Shown: positions 6,847-14,812, numbered from the stretch's first letter. The stretch: 25,916 bases of DNA from Clostridia bacterium (GCA_900766735.1 CAAFWO010000045.1:1-25916); one strand, 5' to 3'. The notes: generated from the letters alone by a model not told the origin. Numbers and translations are program-made.

Positions 6847-8247
6847 CTATATTAAATAGTAATTATAGTTACAGCCCTCGTCCGAAAGGGGCGAAAATGC
6901 GGGCGCTTTTGCCTCGCACCTTTTTTCCGGTGCGAGGGGGTGCGCCATGCACATATAGCGAACCTCGTCCGCAATGTGGTCCTCGCCCTCGGTGTCTAAG
7001 TCCTCCGGATCGGTCTTTGAATAGACGAGCGCCGGGAAGGTCTTTATAAAACCCCTGCAGTTTGAAAAGACATACATCATCGGAATGCCGCGGCTGTCGA
7101 ACCTTAACCTGTAGTGCACCTGCATCCAGCCCGGGCGGCGCGTGTTGTCGCCCTTTTCAAAGTATATGCCCTTTTTCTCCGCCTCCTCGGCGACGGACGT
7201 GCCGCGGCTTTTGTCCCATATCGACGGGTCGGCAACGCCCATTATTTTTTTCCCGCGAAGAAAAGGATGGGTCTTTTCCGTCTCGGCGATTAATGAGAAT
7301 ATCTCCCCCGGGGTCTGCCGCACGCCGGTGTTCGCGACATATTCGCCGCCGGAGTCCTTCGCACAGCCGTAAAGCTCCAAAATGCGGTATAGCCGCCTGT
7401 CGTAATCGACCGCCCACCATGCGGCGGAATACGGCCTTGCATAGCCGAAGTCAAAAGAGCGGTATATACGCCACTCGTCAGGCGGCCGAAACGGTGCGAT
7501 AACGTGTGTAAAGAGCCTGTCTTTATAGTGCGCGGAATCGTTTTTAAATTCCGGGAAAAACTGCCCCTCGAAAATGTCCCACTCGCCGTATAACAAAGCG
7601 CGCTTTTCGTTCTCCGGCAGGGTCTCGAGCCTTTTTATATAGCCGGGGTCGGCGCTTGTCAAAAACGAATTGTCGCCGACGCGCGCGGGGATGAAGACTC
7701 TTGTCATCTCCCCGTCGCGAAAGGGAACATTCGGCTCGCCCTTTTCGATGAACATTGCCTTCACCCAGCCGTGGCCGCGGCTTCCCGGGTTGGTGGAGGA
7801 CTTTATCTGCTTGGGAAAGGAATTCGCACCGCGAAGGCGCGAGCGCATGTAGCGGTACTGATATTCCGAAAAATGCGTCAGCTCATCAAAGCGTATGATG
7901 TCATACTCCGCGGACTGGTAGTTCGTAACGTCCGAGTCTGTCGCCAAATACCCGAACTCAATCAGCGACGAATTGTAAAACCGCATGCGGTGCTCCGTGC
8001 CCGAATAGGTGAATAGCTCCTTCGGGATCAGCGAGAGCGCGTTTAGTATGACCGAACGGTTTAGCTCCGGGTAGGAATTTCTGAAGATGATCTGCCTGAT
8101 GCCGGGATACGTTACCGCCTTAATAAATGCGTCCATTATCTGGGCATAGGTCTTCCCTCCGCCTGCCGCTCCGCCGTAGAGCACCTCGTCGGAGCATGAG
8201 TCAATGAAGGACTTTTGCTTTTTCGTGATCTTAAATTCCCTTACCAT
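6847..8247 (-). CDS. Phage terminase large subunit
   Basis: ATP-driven DNA-packaging motor and nuclease, 466 aa. The N-terminal ATPase has Walker A GGAAGGGKT (25-33), Walker B YDIIRFDE (115-122) with Asp121/Glu122, and coupling motif STNPG (151-155). The C-terminal RNase H-fold nuclease has Asp266 in RSFDFGYARPY, Asp340 in GVADPSIWD, and the final acidic motif DHIADEVRY (423-431). All key residues are present, so the enzyme should be active. Its ATG overlaps the stop of the 425-aa gene by 7 bases. Unlike the common order, it lies five genes downstream of the small subunit, after portal and nozzle. Confidence 0.95.
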   Translation of the reverse strand: MVREFKITKKQKSFIDSCSDEVLYGGAAGGGKTYAQIMDAFIKAVTYPGIRQIIFRNSYPELNRSVILNALSLIPKELFTYSGTEHRMRFYNSSLIEFGYLATDSDVTNYQSAEYDIIRFDELTHFSEYQYRYMRSRLRGANSFPKQIKSSTNPGSRGHGWVKAMFIEKGEPNVPFRDGEMTRVFIPARVGDNSFLTSADPGYIKRLETLPENEKRALLYGEWDIFEGQFFPEFKNDSAHYKDRLFTHVIAPFRPPDEWRIYRSFDFGYARPYSAAWWAVDYDRRLYRILELYGCAKDSGGEYVANTGVRQTPGEIFSLIAETEKTHPFLRGKKIMGVADPSIWDKSRGTSVAEEAEKKGIYFEKGDNTRRPGWMQVHYRLRFDSRGIPMMYVFSNCRGFIKTFPALVYSKTDPEDLDTEGEDHIADEVRYMCMAHPLAPEKRCEAKAPAFSPLSDEGCNYNYYLI

Positions 8248-9518
8248 ATGAGCGCCTTGCCGGGTGTGTAGTTTTTATGGTCGATCTTTTTGTTTTCGAC
8301 CCATTTCTTTTTGTTCTTTTCGGTGACGCTTTTTATGATCTTTGTCTTTCTGTTTCTGCGCGCAAGGTTTTTCGCCGTTCTCATCGCGGCCTTGGTGACC
8401 GTTTTCTTCCCGTCGCCGCTCTTGCTTTTTGAGCTTTTGGTGCTTTTGGAGGACGAGCTCTTTTTCGCCGCGGTCTTTATAAGAGGCGAAGTCGCCTCCC
8501 CGTCCGGCGCGATCCAGTTCGTTCCGTCAAAGCTGTAGCCGGCGCTAAGGAGCGCCTCGATGTCCGAGTCCGAGAGGGCGGAGATGCCCGTGCCCTTGTA
8601 GCGGAACTTGATGAGCGCCGCCGAAACGGGCGTTAAGTCCTCCTCTTCCTCCGTCTCTTCGTCGGGCAAAGCGAACTCCTCTCCCGACGAAGCTTTTATG
8701 CGGTTCGTCTCCGGGTCGTAATAGCTTCCCGATTCATAGATCGCGCGGATGTCGGAATCCGAAAGCGAGGAAAAGCCCCCTGTCTGTGCCTTCACCATCG
8801 CGGCCGAATAGTTTAAGTCCTTCTCGTTTTCCCCGTCGCGGTAATCTAAATATGCCGCGCGGTTTTTGTCGTACTCGTCCTCTTCGTCATCTGTCATCTG
8901 CCGCGCGAGCGCCAGCCTCTTTAAGTACTGCTCCTGCTCGTTTAAATATTTTTCGTAGGCGAGCTTTCTGAGCTCCGGTATTTTGTCCGCGAGGCGCGAC
9001 ATATAGCCGTTATACGCCTGGGCCCCGGCCGTCACGGCATAGCTTGAGGCGACTCCGCCCGTCCGCGCGGCAGAACGCGCCAAAGCGTCGTCCATCGCCT
9101 CGAGCCCGGCCTTTTTATATTCCCTTTTATATATCTCATAGTCCGGGTCTTTTGACGGGTCGTAAGAAAAGGTGTTTGACCTGTATTTGTCATAAGCGTC
9201 GTCAAATTCCTTCGCCCCGCGCGACGCGGCGCGGCTGTAGTAGCGGTTCAGAAAGCTGTTTCCGGCCGCACCGTCATTTGTCGTCCTCTCCCCGTCGGAC
9301 AAACTCCACGTGCCTTTTTCGGGGTCAAAGCTGCTCGTGCCGCCGATATATGAGTCAAACTCGCCGATATGCTCCTTTTGCGCCTCGTGCGCCGCGGCCA
9401 TGCCGGCCTCGTCGCCTTTTTTATTTGCCTCGCGCCACGCGGCCTGATTTTTCTTTATCTCCTCGTCGCGCGCTTTTTTGGCTTCGTATTCGTCTTTATA
9501 TTTATCGTATCTTCCCAT
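8241..9518 (-). CDS. Putative internal virion/structural phage protein with duplicated motif
   Basis: A 425-aa hydrophilic protein. Residues 1-50 are charged and helical. Residues 135-210 are alanine- and tyrosine-rich (ARSAARTGGVASSYAVTAG, then QAYNGYMSRLADKIPELRK), a stretch I recognise from unannotated structural proteins of gut Firmicute phages. Two copies of a roughly 30-residue motif follow at 247-279 and 310-340, sharing LSDSDI and a Y(S/D)FDG..N.I-like end, separated by an acidic linker. Residues 350-415 are Ser/Lys-rich and strongly basic, suggesting nucleic-acid contact. Placed between nozzle and large terminase, it could be an ejected internal or DNA-associated virion protein. AAGGAGG precedes the start. 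Function is unproven. Confidence 0.8.
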   Translation of the reverse strand: MGRYDKYKDEYEAKKARDEEIKKNQAAWREANKKGDEAGMAAAHEAQKEHIGEFDSYIGGTSSFDPEKGTWSLSDGERTTNDGAAGNSFLNRYYSRAASRGAKEFDDAYDKYRSNTFSYDPSKDPDYEIYKREYKKAGLEAMDDALARSAARTGGVASSYAVTAGAQAYNGYMSRLADKIPELRKLAYEKYLNEQEQYLKRLALARQMTDDEEDEYDKNRAAYLDYRDGENEKDLNYSAAMVKAQTGGFSSLSDSDIRAIYESGSYYDPETNRIKASSGEEFALPDEETEEEEDLTPVSAALIKFRYKGTGISALSDSDIEALLSAGYSFDGTNWIAPDGEATSPLIKTAAKKSSSSKSTKSSKSKSGDGKKTVTKAAMRTAKNLARRNRKTKIIKSVTEKNKKKWVENKKIDHKNYTPGKALIW

Positions 9519-9531
9519 TTAATAACCTCCT

Positions 9532-11412
9532 TTAAAATCTCGTTCCGGGCGAGTATGAAAGCTCGGCTGTCTTAAGGCGCCACATGCCCTTTCCCTTGAC
9601 CTTTAGAGAAAAGCTTTCCGCTCTGCGAAGGCGGACGGGAACGTGATACACGCCCGAGCCCTCCGCCGTGAAGACCTTGCCTTCCGCTCCGCCGTCATAG
9701 CTTATATAAAACTCGGCCTTTGCGCCCTCCTCCGCCTCGATCAAGAGCGATAATCGCCCCGTCTCTTTTTTGTCGAGCGTGCCCAAATATATCGGCGAGA
9801 AAACGGCCTCGGAGAAGACCTCGCCGCTCTCCTTGGGAAGCGTTTCATCCTCCGAGAGCGAAAAGATCGTGTTTTCGTCGGCGCAAAGCGCATAGCACCT
9901 GCCCGAAAACGAGGCGAAAAAGTCCGCCGGAGAGGGCGATATACCCGTCCAGAGCCCTGTTTTAACATCGTAGGAATAGAGCGCGCCTCCGATCGAGAAA
10001 TAGACCGCTGACGAGTCCGCCCCGGCGCACGCGTCCGAAACGTCGATCTTTCCGAGCTCGTCGCCGATCCTTTCGGGAAAGTAGCCCGAGTATGCCATCG
10101 GCCCGGAGTCGGACACATAGTAAAGCGTGCCCCCGGCCTCCGCCAAGCTCTTGTCGCACCCTTTCGCGACACCGGCGACGCCGTGAGTCTCCATCGTCAT
10201 ATATTCTTCCGGGTAGTCCCCGGCGATGCGCACGATGCTGTCCGGCTTAAAAAATGTCGGGTAGCCCATATATGAACAGCCGCCGGTGAATTTTCCGCCT
10301 GAGAGAAGAGCGAGCGACCACGACGAGGCGGCAGATGATAAGTAGAGCGAGAACACCGTCGGGTCGCCGAGCGCCGAGGCATAGATGACGCTGTCTTTCG
10401 CGCCCCAGAGCCTGTTGTCGTGTGAAAAGAGCACCGAAAAGTCCGGCACGCTCTTGGTGATCCTGGCTGAATACCTTATGTATTTGCCGAATGACGAAGC
10501 GGTCCCGTCCGCGTCCACCTTCTCGGGCACATTTATTCCCGAAAAGGTGTAGTGATAGCACTTGTTTCCGGGCTTCACGCTCTCTAAAACCGTCTGATAT
10601 TTTTTATAGACAGATTCGTGCGGCGAGACCGCCTGGCGGTATCGGACAGTAAGGGTCACCGCGTCGCCGCGCTTTGCGCCCTTAAGATCCGGCGCCGAGT
10701 CCCAGTCCGTGACGGTGTTCATATCGCCCGAGGAGTCGGACGAGCTCATGATAAGCTCCCCGTCCTTCCTCTGGCCGAAGACCGCGTCCGTCTCCAAGCT
10801 CCCGAAATTGTCCGAAATATAGATCCACTCTGTCTGCGCCTGGTGGCAAAAGGGCGTGGGGTTCGCGTCGGACTCGGATGTTAAGTTGCCGTTCCACTCG
10901 CCCTCGGGATTATAAGAATATATCCCCGTCCCGGCAAGGTAGACATCGCCGGCCTTTAGCGTGCCGTCCCCCTTTTTCGCCTCGTGGAGCGCCTCTAACG
11001 ATTCATAGGGCGCGTCCGGGTTTTTCGCCTTTTGCGCGGTCTCGGAAAAATAAAGCTTGTCCGGAAAGACTATAATCATTCCGCTGACATGCGCAAAGGT
11101 CTTCTCCGTCGCGCTGACGGGAAAATAAGGCACATCGTCATAGTAAAAATACGGCGCGCCGTCCTCTTTTTCCGCGCAGTAATAAAGCTTTTCGGAAAAC
11201 CCGAAGCCATAGACCGAGCGGCCGGAAAAGCTCTTTTTAACGCCGCGTTTTTTCCGCGGCGAAAGAAGAGGGAAGTTTTCCGTTGAGAGGTTCACCGCCT
11301 TTATGAGCGAGCCCTCTTTCGCTCCGGGGCGCTTGTCCAGCCCGTAAAAGGCGACTGTTCTTTTCTTAAAAAACGTCTTATTTTTCTTCGCCGCCGGAAG
11401 AAATTTTGCCAT
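9532..11412 (-). CDS. Podovirus-type tail nozzle/hub protein (P22 gp10 or T7 gp12-like)
   Basis: A 626-aa protein, beta-rich throughout, with the arrangement seen in nozzle or tail-tubular-B/stabilisation proteins of short-tailed phages. There is a basic N-terminal segment, then propeller-like repeats, with the family-typical HDNRLWGAKDSVIYASALGD at 331-350. Later come SFSGRCYALCADEN-type blades and a C-terminal beta-sandwich ending WRLKTAELSYSPGTRF. It would form the short tail or DNA-exit channel below the portal. The start at 11412 follows AAAGGGGG and lies inside the end of the 48-aa gene. The assignment is by pattern, not by alignment. A distant fold relative with another virion role is possible. 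Confidence 0.72.
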   Translation of the reverse strand: MAKFLPAAKKNKTFFKKRTVAFYGLDKRPGAKEGSLIKAVNLSTENFPLLSPRKKRGVKKSFSGRSVYGFGFSEKLYYCAEKEDGAPYFYYDDVPYFPVSATEKTFAHVSGMIIVFPDKLYFSETAQKAKNPDAPYESLEALHEAKKGDGTLKAGDVYLAGTGIYSYNPEGEWNGNLTSESDANPTPFCHQAQTEWIYISDNFGSLETDAVFGQRKDGELIMSSSDSSGDMNTVTDWDSAPDLKGAKRGDAVTLTVRYRQAVSPHESVYKKYQTVLESVKPGNKCYHYTFSGINVPEKVDADGTASSFGKYIRYSARITKSVPDFSVLFSHDNRLWGAKDSVIYASALGDPTVFSLYLSSAASSWSLALLSGGKFTGGCSYMGYPTFFKPDSIVRIAGDYPEEYMTMETHGVAGVAKGCDKSLAEAGGTLYYVSDSGPMAYSGYFPERIGDELGKIDVSDACAGADSSAVYFSIGGALYSYDVKTGLWTGISPSPADFFASFSGRCYALCADENTIFSLSEDETLPKESGEVFSEAVFSPIYLGTLDKKETGRLSLLIEAEEGAKAEFYISYDGGAEGKVFTAEGSGVYHVPVRLRRAESFSLKVKGKGMWRLKTAELSYSPGTRF

Positions 11413-11524
11413 TTTTCATGCCCCCTTTAAGGTAAAGATTCAATGCATAGCACCAGGAATAGAGTCTTTTAAGCTTCTCGCTTTCGGTCATGCCCTCGTC
11501 CCTCGGAAAGTCCGGGATCTTCAT
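11378..11524 (-). CDS. Short phage protein between portal and nozzle genes
   Basis: A 48-codon frame reads MKIPDFPRDEGMTESEKLKR and continues to a helix containing LYSWCYALNLYLK, ending in GGEEK. Its ATG overlaps the portal stop in a 4-base ATGA junction, a strong sign of translational coupling. Its 3' end overlaps the nozzle gene start by 35 bases. Small proteins of this kind, with an acidic start and one amphipathic helix, commonly sit at this point in podovirus-like Firmicute phages. Function is unknown. It might be an adaptor or assembly factor between portal and nozzle. Confidence 0.72.
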   Translation of the reverse strand: MKIPDFPRDEGMTESEKLKRLYSWCYALNLYLKGGMKNGKISSGGEEK

Positions 11525-13260
11525 AAGACCGCCTCCCTCGCCGCGTTCGCCCTTCTTTTTAAAAGCGTTTCGGGGTATGAAACGGGAAGGCTCTCGTTAT
11601 CTCCCGGCTCTGTCGAAACAGAATATCTTCCTGCCGCCTCGGAGACCTTCTGCACGATCTCCTCCTTGCCCTCAAAGTCCATCATCGAGAGCATGATGAG
11701 CGCCTGGCTCGCTGTCTCGGGGTTAAAAGCGCCCATCTTATAAAGCTGCGCCGCCGTCTCGTTCTGACTGAGCTTGGAAAACGGGTTGTTTTTCTCGGCC
11801 TTGACCGCGATGTCAAACACCGGCGTCCTTTTTATCTCCTCGCCCGAGTAGCTAAAGAGCGTTTTCGGCTTTAACGCCTCGTTTGAGTATGAGATGAAGG
11901 AAACGCCCTCGTTCGGGTCGGTTATCCTGAAAACGCGCTCGTCCGAATAGAACTGGCGGATGAGCTCGAGTATCAGGCGCACGACCTTGACATAGGCGCG
12001 GTAGTCGGCCTTTATCGCGTCGCGGCTCGTCTTGTTTCCGGCCTCCTGAAGCGTCGCTATCGCCGCTCCGCTCGTAACGCCGCCCGTCACTCCGCCGGAG
12101 TTCACGTCGCGGTTGCCGGTAGTCTCCTTAAGCTCCTCGATCTTGCGCTCCAAAATGTTAAAATAGATCGGCGAGATCGGGTTCACCGTGATCTGGCGCA
12201 GTTTCTCCGAGTCGATGTCGCCCTCGACCTCGACTATAGCGGCGGACTCGTCCTCATACTGGCCGATGTTGATACCGGCGGACTTTTTGGCAAACCAGCG
12301 CGGCGTCAATGCGGTCTTTGCATAGCTCATCACGAGCGAGTCAAGCTCGTCGATATAAAGCTGTGCGTTGATGGAGACCGCGATAAGGCCGTAGCCCGTG
12401 CACGAATCCTCTTCGGGATAGAGCGTGTTGAAAACGACCGGGTAGAGCCCGTGACTGTAAAAGCCCGTCGCCGCTGTCTCGGGGTCGTTCTCCGAGGCAT
12501 AGAGCACCTCGCCGCACGAGTACTTGCAAAGGTGGACGACCGTTTTGCCGTTCACCCTCTTTTTATAGTACCAGTCCACGACGAGCACGCTTTTTGTTTT
12601 GTCCTTTTTCTCGTCGGAGTCATAATCTGCGAGCGTGTCCGCTCCCGAGCCCGAAAGCTCGGCAAAAGGGTACTCGGCCTTAACCGAGTCGCGGTCGCAC
12701 TCGGCGCATATGAAAAGGTTCGGGCTTTCCTGAATGTCCTTTATTCCGGCCTTGTAAAACACATTTAAAAGGTCGATATTGCGCACGGCGATGTCGCCCC
12801 TGCCCTCCTCGGCCGTCTGGTCCCAGAACACGCCGATACAGCTCGTTCCGTGCTTGATGCGGTACCACTCGGAGTCTGAATAGACGGCCTCAAAATCGTT
12901 TCTGTCCAATATCACGGGCACGACGGACGAAAGCTTTTTCGCCTCCGGCGCGTCCGACTCCTCGCGCGGCAGGAATATCGGCTCGGGGTAGTTATCCATC
13001 ATATCCGCGTGCTTTGAAACGACCGAGCTCCACATATATGCCGAGCCGCGCGTCTTTGACCCGTTCTTTGTTCCGTCATAGAGCTTTAAGCGCCACGCCT
13101 TTTCTTCGGAGACTATTCTGTCCTCCAGGCTTTTTTTGCCCTCGCGGTATTTTTTCCGTTCCTCCTCGGCCTTCGCCACGTCGTCGTTCGTGATGACGGC
13201 GACGGCCTCCTCGATTGCGCCGTTTTCCGGCGCGAAAACCTCAGAAATCATTTCTTTCAA
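11521..13260 (-). CDS. Phage portal protein, P22-like
   Basis: Dodecameric DNA gateway at the unique capsid vertex, 579 aa. Recognisable stretches are the N-terminal RGSAYMWSSVVSKHADMMDNYPE, the wing region YRIKHGTSCIGVFWDQT, and YSHGLYPVVFNTLYPEEDSCTGYGL. The stem/crown region has SGGVTGGVTSGAAIATLQEAG followed by long helices, the usual portal signature of P22-type phages. The start is a TTG at 13260, chosen because GGAGG (13272-13268) lies 7 bases upstream; the next ATG, at 13251, would be 16 bases from it. The stop overlaps the 48-aa gene. The gene lies 36 bases after the small terminase gene. Confidence 0.9.
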   Translation of the reverse strand: MKEMISEVFAPENGAIEEAVAVITNDDVAKAEEERKKYREGKKSLEDRIVSEEKAWRLKLYDGTKNGSKTRGSAYMWSSVVSKHADMMDNYPEPIFLPREESDAPEAKKLSSVVPVILDRNDFEAVYSDSEWYRIKHGTSCIGVFWDQTAEEGRGDIAVRNIDLLNVFYKAGIKDIQESPNLFICAECDRDSVKAEYPFAELSGSGADTLADYDSDEKKDKTKSVLVVDWYYKKRVNGKTVVHLCKYSCGEVLYASENDPETAATGFYSHGLYPVVFNTLYPEEDSCTGYGLIAVSINAQLYIDELDSLVMSYAKTALTPRWFAKKSAGINIGQYEDESAAIVEVEGDIDSEKLRQITVNPISPIYFNILERKIEELKETTGNRDVNSGGVTGGVTSGAAIATLQEAGNKTSRDAIKADYRAYVKVVRLILELIRQFYSDERVFRITDPNEGVSFISYSNEALKPKTLFSYSGEEIKRTPVFDIAVKAEKNNPFSKLSQNETAAQLYKMGAFNPETASQALIMLSMMDFEGKEEIVQKVSEAAGRYSVSTEPGDNESLPVSYPETLLKRRANAAREAVL

Positions 13261-13296
13261 TTAAATTCCTCCTTTTTTGTTTGGTGATTCGGTTTT

Positions 13297-13656
13297 TCAC
13301 ACTACCTTGATCGTCACCTCCATGTCCTCGGCCGTTTTGGCGTCGCGTTTTTCTTTCCATCCGAAATTGCTCTGGAGGCTGAACATAATCCCAGTCACGC
13401 CCGTTTTTCTTTTTATGAGCTCGTCCTCAAGGTACGACTCGATAACGTTTCTGATAAGCGACACCGTTTCGGGATAGCGCTTTTCGCATTCCTCCCAGTA
13501 CCTCTCCGTCAGCCCGAGGCTGACCTTTAAGGCCGAGAGCGACGGCGGCGATGAGAACCCCTCGTCTGTGACGAGCGAAGAGAAATATTCCTCCGCCGCG
13601 CGGCGAAATGCCGCCTCCGACCCGAAGCCGCGGGATTTTTTTAGTTTATAGCCCAT
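13297..13656 (-). CDS. Phage terminase small subunit
   Basis: A 119-aa DNA-recognition subunit of the packaging enzyme. The N-terminal half is helical, with a helix-turn-helix-like stretch around LSALKVSLGLTERYWEE. The C-terminal half has the conserved GVTGIMFSLQSNFGWKEKRD (about 86-105), the family's landmark. GGAGGTGA precedes the start. It is the first gene of the leftward late operon, directly behind late promoter A. The pac or cos site often lies in or near this gene, so the upstream palindrome should also be considered as a packaging signal. Confidence 0.85.
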   Translation of the reverse strand: MGYKLKKSRGFGSEAAFRRAAEEYFSSLVTDEGFSSPPSLSALKVSLGLTERYWEECEKRYPETVSLIRNVIESYLEDELIKRKTGVTGIMFSLQSNFGWKEKRDAKTAEDMEVTIKVV

Positions 13657-13674
13657 TTTTTCACCTCCGCGACT

Positions 13675-13719
13675 ATTATAAAATACTTCTCCGACGCAAA
13701 AAAGTCCGTATACGGCAAA
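13675..13719 (-). promoter_or_regulatory. Late promoter A with palindromic activator site
   Basis: The same 18-bp site as at 6828 (AAGTCCGTATACGGCAAA, 13702-13719) is followed on the minus strand by exactly 21 bases and a perfect TATAAT (13680-13675). No -35 consensus is present. The palindrome centre again lies near -42.5. It drives small terminase, portal and the downstream late genes. Confidence 0.8.
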
Positions 13720-13721
13720 AG

Positions 13722-13765
13722 TCCACGGAGAGTGGATTGTGCATTTTCACTTTTTGCATTATAAT
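13722..13765 (+). promoter_or_regulatory. Promoter and inverted repeat of the XRE pseudogene
   Basis: TTGTGC (13737-13742), 17 bases, TATAAT (13760-13765). Just upstream lies the inverted repeat TCCAC-N5-GTGGA (13722-13736), a plausible autoregulatory operator of the adjacent XRE protein. It is back to back with late promoter A, so the two promoters share about 100 bp. Confidence 0.6.
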
Positions 13766-13783
13766 TATTATGAGGTGATCAAA

Positions 13784-14031
13784 ATGGATCTTAAAAAAAA
13801 ACAGGTACGGCACTAAAAGCGCTTCGTACCGCTAAAGGGTTGACGCAAAAAGAGCTTTCAGAAAAACTCAGCGTCGAGGCAAAGACAGTCTCCAAATGGG
13901 AGACGGACTCCGGCTTTCTGATCTATGAATTTTTAACGCCTGACGAGATAAACGCCCGTTGCTTTGAAAACACGCGCCTTTGCGCGATTCCCCACATTAA
14001 TTTTTGCCGCGCGGTCTTGAATAAGCGCTGA
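13784..14031 (+). pseudogene. XRE-family regulator, frameshifted and truncated
   Basis: A good ribosome site (GAGGTGATC) precedes ATG at 13784, which reads MDLKKK and then stops at codon 11. A run of nine A follows the third codon. Seven (or ten) would keep the frame and give MDLKKTGTALKALRTAKGLT, continuing QKELSEKLSVEAKTVSKWET, a classic XRE helix-turn-helix start. After DSGF the similarity ends and unrelated residues continue to a TGA at 14031, so the C-terminal domain is missing too. The gene seems doubly broken. The A-run could also be a sequencing or assembly error, or a phase-variable tract. Confidence 0.78.
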
Positions 14032-14045
14032 CTTTGTGCTATACT
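14017..14045 (+). promoter_or_regulatory. Promoter of the unknown membrane-protein gene
   Basis: TTGAAT (14017-14022), 17 bases, TATACT (14040-14045), 50 bases upstream of the start at 14096. It overlaps the end of the XRE pseudogene. Confidence 0.65.
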
Positions 14046-14095
14046 GTCCTTTGAACCCATAAAATACGTTTTTTACCAAGGACGAAAGGACAAAA

Positions 14096-14812
14096 ATGGA
14101 CAAAGAGACCTTTGAATTATATTACGGCGAAAAAAAGGCGGACAGGGCATATGTCGTCTCCCTCCCGGGGGACATTTTCACGGTGCCGAACGTCTGCGCC
14201 TGTTGCCTGGATAAATCAGCGCCCGTCACGGTGCAGAAAACCGTGCGCCGCGTCAACCGCTTCACAAAGCGGCCTTACTGCATAAGTGCGTCGAAGTTTC
14301 CCCTCTGCCCTGCCTGCATGCTTCATAAAAATGAGCTTTCCTTTAAGACAGGGCTCTCCTCGGCGGTAAGCACGGTTTTGGCCTTCGCCGTCACGCTCAT
14401 TTTCAACGCATCGCCCCACAGCTTCACTTTCGGCGCTGTAACGCTGGCGGCCGCATATTTTCTTTTGCTTTATCTGATAAAGGTGCCGGCGCTCTCCCAT
14501 GAGCACACGGCGCGCTCCTCCCCTGTCGCCCTTCACTATTCGGTAAAGCCGGTCGACTACACGATCGACGGGTGGATCGCGCCCTATAGGTTCTTCTCCG
14601 TTCTGACCTTTTCAAACAAAGAATATGCGCGCCTTTTTTCCGAGACGAACAAACACGCCTCGCTGGTCTTCCCCGTTTATAAAAAGAGGCGGACGGATAA
14701 ATGCCCGCTCATTTACGCGGCGGAAAAGCCCTTTTCCTCGTTTTTGTCAACGCTTTTGTTTTTCGCCTTCGCGGTCGTTTGCGCAATGCTCATCACAGCC
14801 TGCTTCAGATGA
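14096..14812 (+). CDS. Unknown membrane protein with CxCC and CPxC motifs
   Basis: A 238-aa protein of no family I recognise. The N-terminal cytoplasmic part holds CACC (34-37) and CPAC (71-74), which could bind zinc as a ribbon. Two membrane segments follow (about 86-104 and 109-128), then a soluble stretch of roughly 80 residues, then a third membrane segment at 214-235. AAAGGAC precedes the start, and the gene has its own promoter. It is transcribed against the phage lytic direction, the usual arrangement for a lysogeny-expressed cargo ('moron') gene. A role in superinfection exclusion or host change is possible but not shown. Its 3' end overlaps the convergent Cys-rich gene by 66 bp. Confidence 0.75.
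   Translation: MDKETFELYYGEKKADRAYVVSLPGDIFTVPNVCACCLDKSAPVTVQKTVRRVNRFTKRPYCISASKFPLCPACMLHKNELSFKTGLSSAVSTVLAFAVTLIFNASPHSFTFGAVTLAAAYFLLLYLIKVPALSHEHTARSSPVALHYSVKPVDYTIDGWIAPYRFFSVLTFSNKEYARLFSETNKHASLVFPVYKKRRTDKCPLIYAAEKPFSSFLSTLLFFAFAVVCAMLITACFR

Noticed and set aside
9044..9575. Plus-strand open frames antisense to the 425-aa and nozzle genes
   Set aside because: Arg/Pro-rich low-complexity translations typical of the antisense of a GC-rich gene; no ribosome sites.
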